Counted from the first letter of the stretch, positions 55,021-64,000 are shown. The stretch: 64,000 nt of DNA from Rikenella microfusus DSM 15922 (GCF_000427365.1 NZ_KE386488.1:2577882-2641881); one strand, 5' to 3'. Numbers and translations: made by a program. The notes: a model not told the origin generated them from the sequence alone.

Positions 55021-56133
55021 TCATTCATACGATCCCGATTTCAGGGCCGATACCTCCCGCGGAGTCAAATACCTCCAAAATCCGCGGCGCAGCCCCATTT
55101 TCGTCAGCCCCGCGAAATAGACACGGTCCAGCTTGACCACCTCGTAGCCCAACGCCTCGAACATGCGGCGCACGATACGGTTACGCCCCGAATGCAATTC
55201 GACGCCGACCTCCTTCCGGTTGCCGTCCACAAAACTGACCTCGTCGGCATAAATCGGCCCGTCTTCCAGCTCGACGCCTTCCGTCAGCTTCTCCAGATCG
55301 GTCTCCGTACAAGGCTTATCGAGAAAGACATGGTAGATCTTCTTCTTGGCGAAACTGGGGTGAGTCAGCTCTTTCGTCAGATTCCCGTCGTTAGTCAGCA
55401 ACAACACCCCTGTCGTATTCTTGTCCAGCCGCCCTACCGGATAGACCCGCTCCTTACACTCGCCTTTCAGCAAGTCGATCACCGTACGGTCGGCATGCGG
55501 ATCATCCACCGTAGTCACATAGCCCTTCGGTTTGTTGAGCAGGATATAGACTTTCTTTTCGCCCTTGAGCAGTTCGCCGCTCAGCCGCACCTCATCCTTG
55601 CCCGGGCGCACCTTCGATCCCAGTTTATCGACCATAACGCCATTGACCGTCACCTCTCCCGCCTCGATCAACTCATCCGCCTCGCGACGCGAACATACCC
55701 CCGACATCGCGATAAAACGGTTCAGACGCATCTCCTCCGGCATCGCCGGAGCCGTATCTTCGTAACGCGGCTTGCGGTCGCGACCGGCATAAGCCGGCCG
55801 ACCGGCCGCCTGCCCGTCGAACCGGGGTTTGTATCCTTTCCCGTATCCCCCGCGGTCATCCTTCCTGTCGGCATACGGCTTCCGGCCGGCACCGCCCCGG
55901 TCGTCCCGATTGCCGTAACGCGGCTTATCTTCCCGCCGCTGATCCGTACCCGGACGGAACGGTTTATGTCCCGCACCCGCCTTTTTATACGGAGAACGTC
56001 CGGCACGTTCGTCCGAAACGCGTTTATCCTCATCGCTGCGGACAGCGCCCTCGCGGCGGATCCGAAAAAACGAACGGCCACTGCGGTCATCCCGACCAAA
56101 TGGCCGCTTCTTGTCTGAATTCTGATTATCCAT
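55021..56133 (-). CDS. rluB: 23S rRNA pseudouridine synthase, RluB type, with basic N-terminal tail
   Basis: 370 residues. Residues 1-125 are a low-complexity, Arg/Lys/Gly-rich tail (repeated DDRGG, KPRY, RPAY), likely RNA-binding. Then an S4 domain (EMRLNRFIAMSGVCSRREADELIEAGEVTVNG) and the RsuA/RluB/C/D catalytic domain: VYPVGRLDKNTTGVLLLTNDG with the catalytic Asp, YHVFLDKPC, and GRNRIVRRMFEALGYEVVKLDRV. It isomerises uridine in large-subunit rRNA. The long tail is typical for Bacteroidetes members. Stands directly beyond the tRNA-Lys. Confidence 0.9.
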   Translation of the reverse strand: MDNQNSDKKRPFGRDDRSGRSFFRIRREGAVRSDEDKRVSDERAGRSPYKKAGAGHKPFRPGTDQRREDKPRYGNRDDRGGAGRKPYADRKDDRGGYGKGYKPRFDGQAAGRPAYAGRDRKPRYEDTAPAMPEEMRLNRFIAMSGVCSRREADELIEAGEVTVNGVMVDKLGSKVRPGKDEVRLSGELLKGEKKVYILLNKPKGYVTTVDDPHADRTVIDLLKGECKERVYPVGRLDKNTTGVLLLTNDGNLTKELTHPSFAKKKIYHVFLDKPCTETDLEKLTEGVELEDGPIYADEVSFVDGNRKEVGVELHSGRNRIVRRMFEALGYEVVKLDRVYFAGLTKMGLRRGFWRYLTPREVSALKSGSYE

Positions 56134-56239
56134 TGCTTTACGTTACTGCCTGATTGCTAAAATCAAGCATATGTGATTAAAACGTTGCAAAGGTATCCCT
56201 TATTTTCTAAATTTGCGCAACTTTTAACAAAACAAACCC

Positions 56240-57424
56240 ATGAAGAAATACGACTTCGACACGTACATCGACCGGATCGGGACGGATTGCGAAAAATACG
56301 AAGACCTGGTGCGGGTATTCGGTACCGACCGAGTGATTCCGCTCTGGATAGCGGACATGGATTTCGCGACGGCCGATTTCATCGTCGAAGCGATGGAACA
56401 ACGGATGAAACACCCGGTGTTCGGATATACTTTCCGCCCGCAATGCTACTTCGACGCGATCCGCGGGTGGGTGGAACGGCACAGCGGGTGGAGGATAGAC
56501 ACTTCGTGGATCGCCTTTTCGCCGGGCGTGGTGGCCGGTGTGACTTTCGGCATGCTGAGCTGTACGAAAGAGGGCGACGGAGTAGTGATCCAGCCGCCTG
56601 TCTATCACCCTTTCGGCAACACGATCCGCAACAACCGCCGCCGGGTGCTGGACAACCCGCTGGTACAGGATCCCGCCACCGGCGAATATCGGATCGACTT
56701 CGACGATCTGGACAAAAAACTGGCCGAAGCCAAAGCATTCATACTCTGTAACCCGCACAACCCGACCGGACGCGTCTTCACCGCAGAAGAACTGCTGAAA
56801 ATAGGGGAACTGTGCAAAAAACACGACGTAACGATCATCTCGGACGAAATACACTGCGATTTCATCTTCCGGCCGCACAAACACATCCATATCGCATCGC
56901 TGAACGAAGACCTGGCCGGACGGACCATCACCCTGATCGCCCCGAGCAAGAGTTTCAACGTAGCCGGGTTTTCGACCGCAGCCGCTATCATCCCGAACGC
57001 CGAACGCCACGCCGCTTACCAGGCCGAGGTGGACAAAATACATATCGAAAACGGCAACATCTTCGGTTCCGTGGCCCTGAAAACAGCCTACGAACAAGGA
57101 GACGAATGGATGGAACAACTGGTGGACTATTTACAGGGCAATATCGACTTCGTTTACGATTTCATGACCTCCCGTATTCCGTCGGTAGGCTGTTACAAAC
57201 CGGAATCGACCTTCCTGATGTGGCTCGATTTCCGGAAATGGGGCATGTCCCAGCAGGAACTGAACCAGTTCCTTGTCGAGGAAGCGGGACTGGGGTTAGG
57301 CGACGGCTCGGTTTACGGCGTCGAAGGCACCGGTTTCCAACGCCTGAACATCGGTACGCCCCGGTCGGTGTTGCAACGGGCCATGAACCAACTGCTCGAA
57401 GCGGTACGCAAACACGGATTATAA
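56240..57424 (+). CDS. MalY/PatB-type C-S lyase
   Basis: 394 residues, PLP fold type I. MKKYDFDTYIDRIGTDCEKYE, LWIADMDFATADF, FSPGVVAGVTFGMLSC, ILCNPHNPTGRVF, IISDEIHCDFIF, and APSKSFNVAGFS with PLP Lys (~residue 238). Likely a cystathionine beta-lyase or related cysteine-conjugate lyase. It is a paralog of 38282-39448, but sits in ordinary chromosome and probably supplies the housekeeping function. Divergent from rluB by 106 bp; followed by a strong terminator. Confidence 0.9.
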   Translation: MKKYDFDTYIDRIGTDCEKYEDLVRVFGTDRVIPLWIADMDFATADFIVEAMEQRMKHPVFGYTFRPQCYFDAIRGWVERHSGWRIDTSWIAFSPGVVAGVTFGMLSCTKEGDGVVIQPPVYHPFGNTIRNNRRRVLDNPLVQDPATGEYRIDFDDLDKKLAEAKAFILCNPHNPTGRVFTAEELLKIGELCKKHDVTIISDEIHCDFIFRPHKHIHIASLNEDLAGRTITLIAPSKSFNVAGFSTAAAIIPNAERHAAYQAEVDKIHIENGNIFGSVALKTAYEQGDEWMEQLVDYLQGNIDFVYDFMTSRIPSVGCYKPESTFLMWLDFRKWGMSQQELNQFLVEEAGLGLGDGSVYGVEGTGFQRLNIGTPRSVLQRAMNQLLEAVRKHGL

Positions 57425-57520
57425 GCCGTCCGGCGGCGCTGCCAGGCCGGACGATTCCCGTCGGACGAAAGAAGAGGGCAGGGCAGGGCGAGCCCCATTT
57501 CAATTCCCATATTGCTCGGA

Positions 57521-57555
57521 AGCGGGTACCCGACAAGTCGGGTACCCGCTTTTTT
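57521..57555 (+). terminator. Rho-independent terminator after the MalY-type gene
   Basis: GCGGGTACCCGA (57522-57533) and TCGGGTACCCGC (57538-57549) form a 12-bp stem with a 4-nt loop, followed by six T. Confidence 0.88.
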
Positions 57556-57747
57556 CATAATTTTCGCATACCTGATTATATATTTTGTTTTGATATACCG
57601 AACGCATTCGGAAACATATAGTCACTTTCTATTAAAACATATAATCGGAAGCCGTATATACTTACCTATCAAAAATCGCACATCCCGGACATCCGAAATA
57701 TCGTTTCGTTACGTCTAATTGCAAAGCCCAATTCCAAAACCGAACCC

Positions 57748-58998
57748 ATGAAAAAACACTTCACCGCCCTGAGCCTCCTGCTGACCGCCGGAATCCTCGC
57801 CGCCAACGCCCGGCAGCTCCGGACGACAGTCATCGAAGGTACCGTCGTCGACCGGCCTTACAGCCGAACCATCCTGCTCGCTCCGGCCGGCCAGGACATG
57901 CGCGTCAATCCCCCGCAGGAGATCCCGATCCGCAACGGACATTTCCGGCACACCTTCGAAGCATCGCCGCAGGCCTACGAGTTAGCTTTCGCCGACGAAT
58001 GGCAAAACGGATCGTGGCAACCCGTCGTTTTCTTCCCCGATACCGATACCGTCCGCATGACGTTATACCCGATGGACAGCGCCTCGATGAACCGGATAAC
58101 CGGCGGAGCGGACAACCGGGAGTTGCGTTATTTGGATTCCGTTTTCACCTGCGAAACTCCCGTCTTCACGGCCTGGGTTTCATTACAGAAAGCCCGTTCC
58201 CAAAACGGGACTTATTACAATGCCGCAGCCCGCACCCTGCTGGAGCGTCTGGACCACGAACAAAACCGTTCTACCAAAGACAGCCTGTGGAAAATCTGGT
58301 ACGACATGCGGGAAACGCACACGCACCTGAGTCCCGAAGCGGCAGCCACCGACCGGCAAATGCAGGCCTATTACGACTCGGTTCGAAACGCGCGTTACGA
58401 ACATATCCGCTGCCATCCCTCGCTGGCCGGATACTATTGGCTTTATAACGACCAATTGTTCAGCGCTCCGGAATCGAATGCGCTGCGCGAGGAGATCTAC
58501 CGTACCGTTTACGCGGCACGCTATCCGGAACATCCGTACACAGCCCGGCTGGACACGATGTTCTATCGCCGAATCGCCGTCGGCAAGCCGTTCGCCGATT
58601 TCTCGGCTCCCGACCTCGAAGGCCGTACACACCGGCTATCGGAGCTGGTCGCGGGGAAAATGGCCCTGATCGACCTGTGGGCCTCGTGGTGCGGTCCGTG
58701 CCGCCGGAACGGCATGGCCGTTATCCCGGTGTATAACGAATTCAAAGCGAAAGGGTTCACCGTCGTAGGCGTAGCGCGGGAAACCGGCAACTCCGAAGCC
58801 ATGCGCAAAGCCATTGCCCGGGACGGCTACCCGTGGCTGAACCTGCTCGAACTGAACGACCGGGCCGGAATCTGGCAACTCTACGGCGTCAGTCGCGGCG
58901 CAGGATGTCAGGTACTGATCGATACGGACGGCACCGTGCTGGCCATAGACCCGACCGCAGCAGAGCTGCGGCAAATCCTCGCCCGGAAGCTGCGCTGA
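57748..58998 (+). CDS. Secreted TlpA/thioredoxin-like protein with DUF4369-type N-terminus
   Basis: 416 residues. Signal peptide to ~22. N-terminal ~25-130 is a beta domain of the DUF4369 kind (VIEGTVVDRPYSRTILLAP). C-terminal ~270-416 is an AhpC/TSA-thioredoxin fold: GKPFADFSAPDLEGRTHRLSELV, LIDLWASWCGPCRRNG with the redox pair CGPC, and QLYGVSRGAGCQVLID with the cis-Pro region changed to Arg-Gly-Ala (the usual Pro is missing). Probably a periplasmic disulfide reductase. No partner gene is adjacent. Confidence 0.85.
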   Translation: MKKHFTALSLLLTAGILAANARQLRTTVIEGTVVDRPYSRTILLAPAGQDMRVNPPQEIPIRNGHFRHTFEASPQAYELAFADEWQNGSWQPVVFFPDTDTVRMTLYPMDSASMNRITGGADNRELRYLDSVFTCETPVFTAWVSLQKARSQNGTYYNAAARTLLERLDHEQNRSTKDSLWKIWYDMRETHTHLSPEAAATDRQMQAYYDSVRNARYEHIRCHPSLAGYYWLYNDQLFSAPESNALREEIYRTVYAARYPEHPYTARLDTMFYRRIAVGKPFADFSAPDLEGRTHRLSELVAGKMALIDLWASWCGPCRRNGMAVIPVYNEFKAKGFTVVGVARETGNSEAMRKAIARDGYPWLNLLELNDRAGIWQLYGVSRGAGCQVLIDTDGTVLAIDPTAAELRQILARKLR

Positions 58999-59034
58999 TC
59001 CGCCCCGTTTCTTTCTTCCTTTCGTCGGTAAAAC

Positions 59035-59077
59035 GTTGTCCAATAATTAGACACAGCGTGTCTAATTATTAGACAAC
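59035..59077. repeat. Long palindrome upstream of the permease gene
   Basis: GTTGTC-x-AATAATTAGACAC, centre AGC, then GTGTCTAATTATT-x-GACAAC: 20-nt arms with one mismatch. There is no T run, so it is not an ordinary terminator; an operator is more likely. It lies between the TlpA-like gene and an (AT)11 tract. Confidence 0.7.
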
Positions 59078-59108
59078 AGGAAATTCGTTGCATAATCCTA
59101 ACTAATTG

Positions 59109-59130
59109 ATATATATATATATATATATAT
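59109..59130. repeat. (AT)11 dinucleotide tract
   Basis: 22 bp of pure AT repeat, 52 bp before the permease ATG and 31 bp after the palindrome. Such tracts change length by slippage, and here it lies within the expected promoter region. Confidence 0.85.
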
Positions 59131-59182
59131 TGGCACGATTTCCGCAGCCGTTTGAGCAACCAACCTAAACCACGAGAACGAC

Positions 59183-61555
59183 ATGAATACGATTTTACGG
59201 AACTTTCTAACCACCCTGAAACGGTTCAAAACGGCCTCTGCGCTCAATATCGTAGGGTTGAGCGTAGCGTTCGCCGCCTTCATCGTCATTATGACGCAGG
59301 TGGACTACGCCCGGAGCTTCGACCGATTCCATCCCGATGCCGAACAAATTTATCGGGTAGAAATCTCTAAAAACAATACGACCTACACGCCCATACTTTC
59401 ACGGCCGATGATCGACTTGCTCGCACAGGCTCCCCAGATTCGCCAGAGCGCCCTGCTGGCGGACCTGAGCAAACTGGGATTCAGCCTTTACGGCCCCTAT
59501 CTGACGGTGGAAAACAACGGCAGTAAAACCGGCTATAAAGAATGGACAGCCCTGGTCTTTCCGGAGTTCGCCGAGATCTTCGATTTCCGGATGACAGAGG
59601 GCAACCGAGACGCCCTCCGGGAACCGAATCGGGTATTGATTCCGCAAAGCATGGCCCTGCGGTTCTTCGGAGGCGCTCCAGCCCTGAATCGACGCATCAC
59701 GTTCGTGAACGACACCGCGACGATGATGACCGTCGGCGGAGTTTACGAAGATTTCCCGGACAATACGCAGATCAAGAACCGTATCTACATTCCCATGGAC
59801 CGGACCCGGATGCTGGAATCGGACAGCTGGGCCAATTCCGGATACAGTTTTTACGTAAAACTATGGACGCCCGAAGCCTCGACTGCCCTGAAGCAGGAAT
59901 GGATGTCGCGGCTCCGGCCCATACTGGACGAAAATACCTGGATGCACTTGGATGACATCCGTCTGACCGCTCTGCCGGATATCTATTACGCAACCGATAC
60001 GGAGTTCGACCTGGCCGAACAGGGAAGCCGCACGACGACTGCCGTCCTGGCGGCCATCGGCCTGCTCATTCTCGTCGTAGCCGGAATCAATTTCGTCAAT
60101 TTCTCCACTTCGCTGGTACCGATGCGCGTCAAGAGCATCAACACGCAGAAAGTGCTCGGTTCGCCTTTAAGCGCACTGCGTGCCGCGCTGATCGGCGAAG
60201 CCGTGGGCATCGCGTTGATCGCTTACGTTCTGGCTGTTTTTTGGGTTTACCTCTTGAATTACACTTCGTTCGATCAGTTGATTTCAGGCAGCATTTCGCT
60301 CGAAGCGAACCTCGGTATCGTCACGACGACACTGGGCGTGGCCGTCGCCGTAGGGCTGGCGGCCGGCATCTATCCAGCTTTCTATGCCACCTCTTTCCCG
60401 CCGGCGCTGGTGCTGAAAAAAGGTTCGTTCGGCACCTCGGCCAAAGGGCGGCGGCTGAGAACGGCACTGATCGGCTTCCAATACGTCGTGTCGATCGGGC
60501 TGATTATCGCCGCGCTGTTCATGCAGATGCAGAACGATTTCATGCGGTCGATGAAGACCGGACTGAATACGGAACATTTCGCCCTGGTACAACTTTCGCA
60601 GGATATGGCCCGGAAAGCCCCGGTGATCCGGAACCGCCTCATGGAGAAATCCTCGATAACGGACGTATCGTTCGGCGGTTCGGTCGTGGGCTCGAACGAC
60701 CTTTACCCCCTCTGGGGATTCGGCGAGAACGCCGAGGGCGAACCGATAAGCCTGAATGTCATATTCGCAGACTGGAATCTGCCGAAGCTGCTGGGGGCTA
60801 AAATCATCGAAGGCCGCGATTTCCTGGAATCGGAACGGAACGCGGAAATTCGGAAACTGCTGATCAACGAAACGGCATGCAAACGATACGGTATGAGAGT
60901 CGGCCAGCGATTCGAGGTCAATAATACGGAGATCGTGGGTGTGGTCGAAGATTTCAATTTCGCCTCTTTGCGTAACACGGTCCAACCGATGGCCTTCATA
61001 GTCGGCGACATCGGGTTCCCGTTGGATTGGGTGTACGTCAAAACGTCGGGCGATCCGTACGACGCTGCGGGAGCCATCAGAGGGGCGTTGGCCGGGGTGG
61101 ATCCGACTTACCCGGCAGAAGTACAGGTATACGATACGTTCTTCAACAAACTCTACATGCAGGAACGGCGGACGACGGGCCTGGTGACGATTTTTTCGCT
61201 GCTGGCCGTGGTGATCTCGCTGGTCGGGGTATTCGGACTGGTGCTGTTCGAAACGCAGTACCGCCGCAAAGAGATCGGCGTGCGCAAGGTCATGGGAGCT
61301 ACGGTAACGGAAATCCTCAACATGTTCAACCGCAAGTTCGTCTGGATCGTAATGGTTTGTTTCGTGATCGCGGCGCCTTTCGCCTGGTACGGCATGCACG
61401 AATGGCTGACGGCGTTCGCCTACCGGACACCGATGCACGGGTGGGTTTTCGTCCTCTCGCTGGCGATCGTGATGCTGCTTACGCTGATTACCGTATCGGT
61501 GCAAAGCCTGCGGGCGGCGACGGCCAATCCCGTGGATTCGCTGAAAGCCGAATAA
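59183..61555 (+). CDS. FtsX/MacB-type ABC transporter permease
   Basis: 790 residues. TM1 near residues 20-42 (SALNIVGLSVAFAAFIVIMTQVDYARSFDRFH, the family start), a large periplasmic MacB_PCD domain, three TM helices ~285-390 (ALLIL-like AAIGLLILVVAGINFVNF), a second periplasmic domain (~430-660, including GVVEDFNFASLRNTVQPM), and the FtsX helices at the end (FSLLAVVISLVGVFGLVLFETQYRRKEIGVRKVMGATVTEI). No ATPase is encoded next to it, so it must pair with one elsewhere. Such Bacteroidetes permeases are often controlled by two-component systems. Confidence 0.88.
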   Translation: MNTILRNFLTTLKRFKTASALNIVGLSVAFAAFIVIMTQVDYARSFDRFHPDAEQIYRVEISKNNTTYTPILSRPMIDLLAQAPQIRQSALLADLSKLGFSLYGPYLTVENNGSKTGYKEWTALVFPEFAEIFDFRMTEGNRDALREPNRVLIPQSMALRFFGGAPALNRRITFVNDTATMMTVGGVYEDFPDNTQIKNRIYIPMDRTRMLESDSWANSGYSFYVKLWTPEASTALKQEWMSRLRPILDENTWMHLDDIRLTALPDIYYATDTEFDLAEQGSRTTTAVLAAIGLLILVVAGINFVNFSTSLVPMRVKSINTQKVLGSPLSALRAALIGEAVGIALIAYVLAVFWVYLLNYTSFDQLISGSISLEANLGIVTTTLGVAVAVGLAAGIYPAFYATSFPPALVLKKGSFGTSAKGRRLRTALIGFQYVVSIGLIIAALFMQMQNDFMRSMKTGLNTEHFALVQLSQDMARKAPVIRNRLMEKSSITDVSFGGSVVGSNDLYPLWGFGENAEGEPISLNVIFADWNLPKLLGAKIIEGRDFLESERNAEIRKLLINETACKRYGMRVGQRFEVNNTEIVGVVEDFNFASLRNTVQPMAFIVGDIGFPLDWVYVKTSGDPYDAAGAIRGALAGVDPTYPAEVQVYDTFFNKLYMQERRTTGLVTIFSLLAVVISLVGVFGLVLFETQYRRKEIGVRKVMGATVTEILNMFNRKFVWIVMVCFVIAAPFAWYGMHEWLTAFAYRTPMHGWVFVLSLAIVMLLTLITVSVQSLRAATANPVDSLKAE

Positions 61556-61560
61556 AAGAC

Positions 61561-61613
61561 GCGAAATGCGAAAAGCCGGGCAGCAGTATCGCTGCCCGGC
61601 TTTTCGCATTTTT
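61561..61613 (+). terminator. Long perfect terminator hairpin
   Basis: A perfect 21-bp inverted repeat, 61564-61584 against 61591-61611, loop 6, with T-rich sequence inside and after the right arm. It can serve both strands: the permease from the left and the phosphodiesterase gene from the right. Confidence 0.85.
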
Positions 61614-61690
61614 CGACAAGACCCGAAGAGTCCGGCACGAGCCGAAAACGGGTCGATGTACGGTACCCGATATTTCCCCGCACGCGGAAT

Positions 61691-62593
61691 TTACCGCAGG
61701 ATGGATTTGCCGTACCATTGCTCCGGAGCTTCGATCCGCAACATGTCGGCGATCGTCGGAGCATTATCGTACTTCATGACGATCCGTTCGATCTTATGGC
61801 CGGCCGGAATACCCTTGCCGACGATGATATAGGGGGACTGCATTTCCACCATCGTCTTGCCGCCGTGGCCGGTACCCTTGCCGCCGTGGTCGGAAGTGAA
61901 GATAACGGCGGTCGATTTCGGATCCATGTTCTGCTGCACGCAATCGTAAATCACCCCTACCAGCGAATCGATCTTCTCGCAGGCTTCGATATATTCGGGA
62001 GTCATCCAGCCGATGCCGTGTCCCGTCCCGTCGGGCTGGGCCAGGTGGATGAACGCCAGGGTCGGCTGTTTTTCCTTCAGGAAATCGCAGAACGCCTGCG
62101 TGGCGGCATCGTCGTCGTCATGGGTCGGTTTGTCCAGATCGACAGCCTCCTTCTCGAACAGGTAACCGATGCCGTTCCACGAATAGACGACCCCCGTCAC
62201 CGCGTCCGGCATCTGCTGGCGGACTTCGCCGAAAATACCGGGAAAGAGACCGTATTTATTGACATAGATCGGTTCCACTTCCGGAGTTTTGCTACCCCAT
62301 TCCGTGAAGCCGTGCATCTCCGAGCCGGCTCCCATCAGCAGGGTGGCCCAGTTGATGGCGCTCGACGACGGCAGCACGGTACGCGCCTCCATCGTGTAAG
62401 AACCGTCTTTCATCATCCGTTCCAGATTGGGGAATTTGCCCGGATTTTTGACGATCACTTCGGCGCTGAAGCCGTCGCTCCCGATCATCACCACGTGTTT
62501 CATTTTCGGCGCTTTGGCCGCGGCTTCGCTGACGAAGCAGACCATCCCCGCCGCCAAGACGGCCAGCGAGATCGTTCTGATTTTTTTAATCAT
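61691..62593 (-). CDS. Secreted type I phosphodiesterase/alkaline-phosphatase-like protein
   Basis: Start at 62593 (MIKKIRTISLAVLAAG), which opens a signal peptide ending SEAAAK; the frame upstream lacks one. 300 residues. Alkaline phosphatase superfamily: HVVMIGSDGFSAEV with the first metal Asp, VLPSSSAINWATLLMGAGSEMHG with the nucleophile Ser/Thr position before NWATLL, FIHLAQPDGTGHGIGWMTPEY, and FTSDHGGKGTGHGG. It would hydrolyse a phosphodi- or monoester in the periplasm. It stands alone. Confidence 0.88.
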   Translation of the reverse strand: MIKKIRTISLAVLAAGMVCFVSEAAAKAPKMKHVVMIGSDGFSAEVIVKNPGKFPNLERMMKDGSYTMEARTVLPSSSAINWATLLMGAGSEMHGFTEWGSKTPEVEPIYVNKYGLFPGIFGEVRQQMPDAVTGVVYSWNGIGYLFEKEAVDLDKPTHDDDDAATQAFCDFLKEKQPTLAFIHLAQPDGTGHGIGWMTPEYIEACEKIDSLVGVIYDCVQQNMDPKSTAVIFTSDHGGKGTGHGGKTMVEMQSPYIIVGKGIPAGHKIERIVMKYDNAPTIADMLRIEAPEQWYGKSILR

Positions 62594-62775
62594 GTCGGTT
62601 TTTGATTTGAAATTGAGTTGGTTAGTGGATACTACTGAAAAAATCCTATCAAAGTTAAGGTTTATTTTCCGGAAAACCCAGAAAAATTGTTCCGCCGAAC
62701 GGACGGTGCGGCATGGGTATTGCATACATAAAAGGCAAAATCTATCCTATTACCAATCCTTAAAAACATATTGTC

Positions 62776-63297
62776 ATGGGAAAAAATGCTGTCGAAATCT
62801 CCAAACTGGACGTTACGGAATTATTATCGCAACTGAATGCCGCGCTGGCCGAAGAGTGGCTGGCCTACTACCAATACTGGATCGGGGCACGGATCATGGA
62901 AGGCCCGCAGCGTACGGCGATCGAGCCGGAATTGCTGACCCATGCCAACGAAGAGCTGGGACACGCCGAAAAACTGGCAACGCGCATCATACAGCTGGAA
63001 GGAACGCCGGTACTGGATCCGAAAGAGTGGTTCAAACTGGCCGCATGTACCTACGAAGCCCCGAACGATCCGTACGTGGAAGTCATCCTGAAGCAGAACC
63101 TCAAGAGCGAACGTTGCGCGATCCAGCGCTACCAGAGCCTGGCCGACCTGACCATCGGCAAAGACTACGCCACTTACCAGATGGCGGTAGGAATCCTGGA
63201 CGAAGAGCTGGAACACGAAGAGGACCTCGAATCGTGGCTGAAAGACTTCGCCCAACTCAAAAGGGATATGGACTTGCTGCTGAAAAAAGGCAAATAA
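62776..63297 (+). CDS. Dps-like ferritin (DPSL, thioferritin type)
   Basis: 173 residues, all helical. Ferritin-like ligands: ALAEEWLAYYQYWIGAR (helix A Glu), HANEELGHAEKLATR (E-x-x-H of helix B), KSERCAIQRYQ (helix C Glu) and DEELEHEEDLESWL (E-x-x-H of helix D). Two Cys near the ferroxidase site (CTYEAP and SERCAI) are the mark of the DPSL/thioferritin subgroup known from Bacteroides fragilis and archaea. It would store iron and use peroxide, protecting against oxidative stress. Single gene. Confidence 0.85.
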   Translation: MGKNAVEISKLDVTELLSQLNAALAEEWLAYYQYWIGARIMEGPQRTAIEPELLTHANEELGHAEKLATRIIQLEGTPVLDPKEWFKLAACTYEAPNDPYVEVILKQNLKSERCAIQRYQSLADLTIGKDYATYQMAVGILDEELEHEEDLESWLKDFAQLKRDMDLLLKKGK

Positions 63298-63766
63298 TTT
63301 TCGAGCCTGATTATATACTTGACCTACCTGTCGGCTCGCGCCGCCCCCCCGACGGCCGGAAGCCGTCCGGCCCTGAGCCGATAGAGGAAATCATTGCCGA
63401 ACACGTTCGGCATATCAGACATATGATCGGGGTTTCGAATATATACACGGCTTTACTTCAACCGCCGGCCCTGCGGTGCCGTCCGCATAAAGGCCCTTTC
63501 CGACCGGCGTGCGGCACCGCCCGGCACAAAAGAACGGAATATCGGGAGCGGATTTAAAGCAGATGAGAAGCCCCGTAATCCCAAAGTAATCCGTATAGGG
63601 TTTCCTGTCCTCGACGGACGCCGCCTTCCTGCTTCGGCAGGAAGGCGGCGTCCGTTTTACCTGTCCGGGAAATCCGAGAGGATTCGTTACTTTTGTTCAT
63701 GGTTCCGCCGAAAATACAGAAAAAGATGCGGAACAGAAAAACGGTACCGAATCCGAAAAAACGTCC
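63298..63766. other. Intergenic region containing a terminator
   Basis: No gene. At 63614-63632 and 63637-63655 a perfect 19-bp inverted repeat with a TTCG tetraloop is followed by a T run (63654-63657), so it is a strong terminator for transcripts from the left. The rest shows nothing identifiable. Confidence 0.6.
63614..63657 (+). terminator. Rho-independent terminator with TTCG loop
   Basis: 19-bp perfect stem, TTCG loop, TTTT tail. About 320 bp after the DPSL gene, and 110 bp before the sulfatase start. Confidence 0.85.
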
Positions 63767-64000
63767 ATGAACTATTCACCGATAGCTTTGCTTTTAGCCG
63801 GTTCGGCCTGCCTGCCGGGCAGTGTCCGGGCCGAAAAAACGATCTGCCAACGCCCCAACGTACTGCTGCTGATCGCCGACGATTTACGGCCGGAGCTGGG
63901 CTGTTACGGCGTTTCGCAGATCCGAACGCCGAACATCGACCGGTTGGCCGCCGGCGGCGTATTGTTCGAGAACGCCTATTGCAACGTTCCGGTAAGCGGA
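63767..64000 (+). CDS. Secreted sulfatase, N-terminal part, cut by window edge
   Basis: 78 codons visible. Signal peptide ([22 protein letters not shown]), then [41 protein letters not shown], the start of a type I sulfatase with the AsAsp metal pair. The window ends at CNVPVSG, just at the formylglycine motif, which would be Ser-type if PSR follows. Resembles iduronate-2-sulfatase-like enzymes. The start at 63767 is preceded by no other signal-bearing ATG. Confidence 0.85.
   Translation, partial: MNYSPIALLLAGSACLPGSVRAEKTICQRPNVLLLIADDLRPELGCYGVSQIRTPNIDRLAAGGVLFENAYCNVPVSG

Noticed and set aside
1-64000. CRISPR arrays or rRNA genes
   Set aside because: No regularly spaced direct repeats with unique spacers and no rRNA-like sequence were seen.

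Overview
The window looks like a chromosome segment of a gut Bacteroidales species, most likely Rikenellaceae/Alistipes-like. Reasons: promoters of the TTTG-N19-21-TAnnTTTG type, Mfa/Fim (type V) pilus genes with DUF3575, DUF3868, DUF4906 and DUF5119 partners, secreted sulfatases, C69 and C10 peptidases, RteA/RteB/RteC relics of CTnDOT-like elements, and a moderately GC-rich base composition. This is inference from gene content; no rRNA is present.

Layout. 1-3.3 kb (minus): the start of a fimbrillin/DUF5119/DUF3575 surface operon that runs off the left edge. 4.0-9.6 kb (plus): a metallophosphoesterase-PQQ repeat fusion, a sulfatase and an MFS transporter. 9.6-13.4 kb (minus): GNAT, XRE-cupin regulator, glycosyltransferase and C69 dipeptidase. 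13.5-18.9 kb: YggS, a dihydroorotate-dehydrogenase-like enzyme, an IdeS/Mac-type cysteine protease fused to a fimbrillin-like domain, a fimbrillin-like lipoprotein and Ogt.

19.1-54.9 kb is accessory DNA bounded by two ~330 bp direct repeats. Each repeat contains a dead integrase promoter and a tRNA 3' end; the right copy abuts an intact tRNA-Lys(TTT). Inside lie: a Fic protein with its own operator array; decayed phage tail genes carrying an AbiC-like defence gene; an eleven-gene minus-strand block (35.4 to 23.75 kb) made of a type V pilus operon, three tandem paralogs of unknown family and two HTH genes; an AraC-controlled redox/efflux cluster with its own TatA/TatC and a Tat-exported aldo/keto reductase; an AAA ATPase; a C10 protease with a lipoprotein partner; and a mosaic of rteC, a truncated MFS gene, rteB', 'rteA and int'.

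The most striking observation is in the 23.75-35.4 kb block. Ten of its eleven genes contain in-frame TGA codons (13 in all), several at positions where the family has Trp, and none of the eleven genes uses TGA to terminate (ten TAA, one TAG). Neighbouring genes on both sides use TGA as a normal stop. This is the signature of UGA read as a sense codon, or of a very unusual one-codon decay.

54.9-64 kb returns to chromosome: RluB-type pseudouridine synthase, MalY/PatB lyase, thioredoxin-like protein, FtsX-type permease, a phosphodiesterase, a Dps-like ferritin and the start of another sulfatase.
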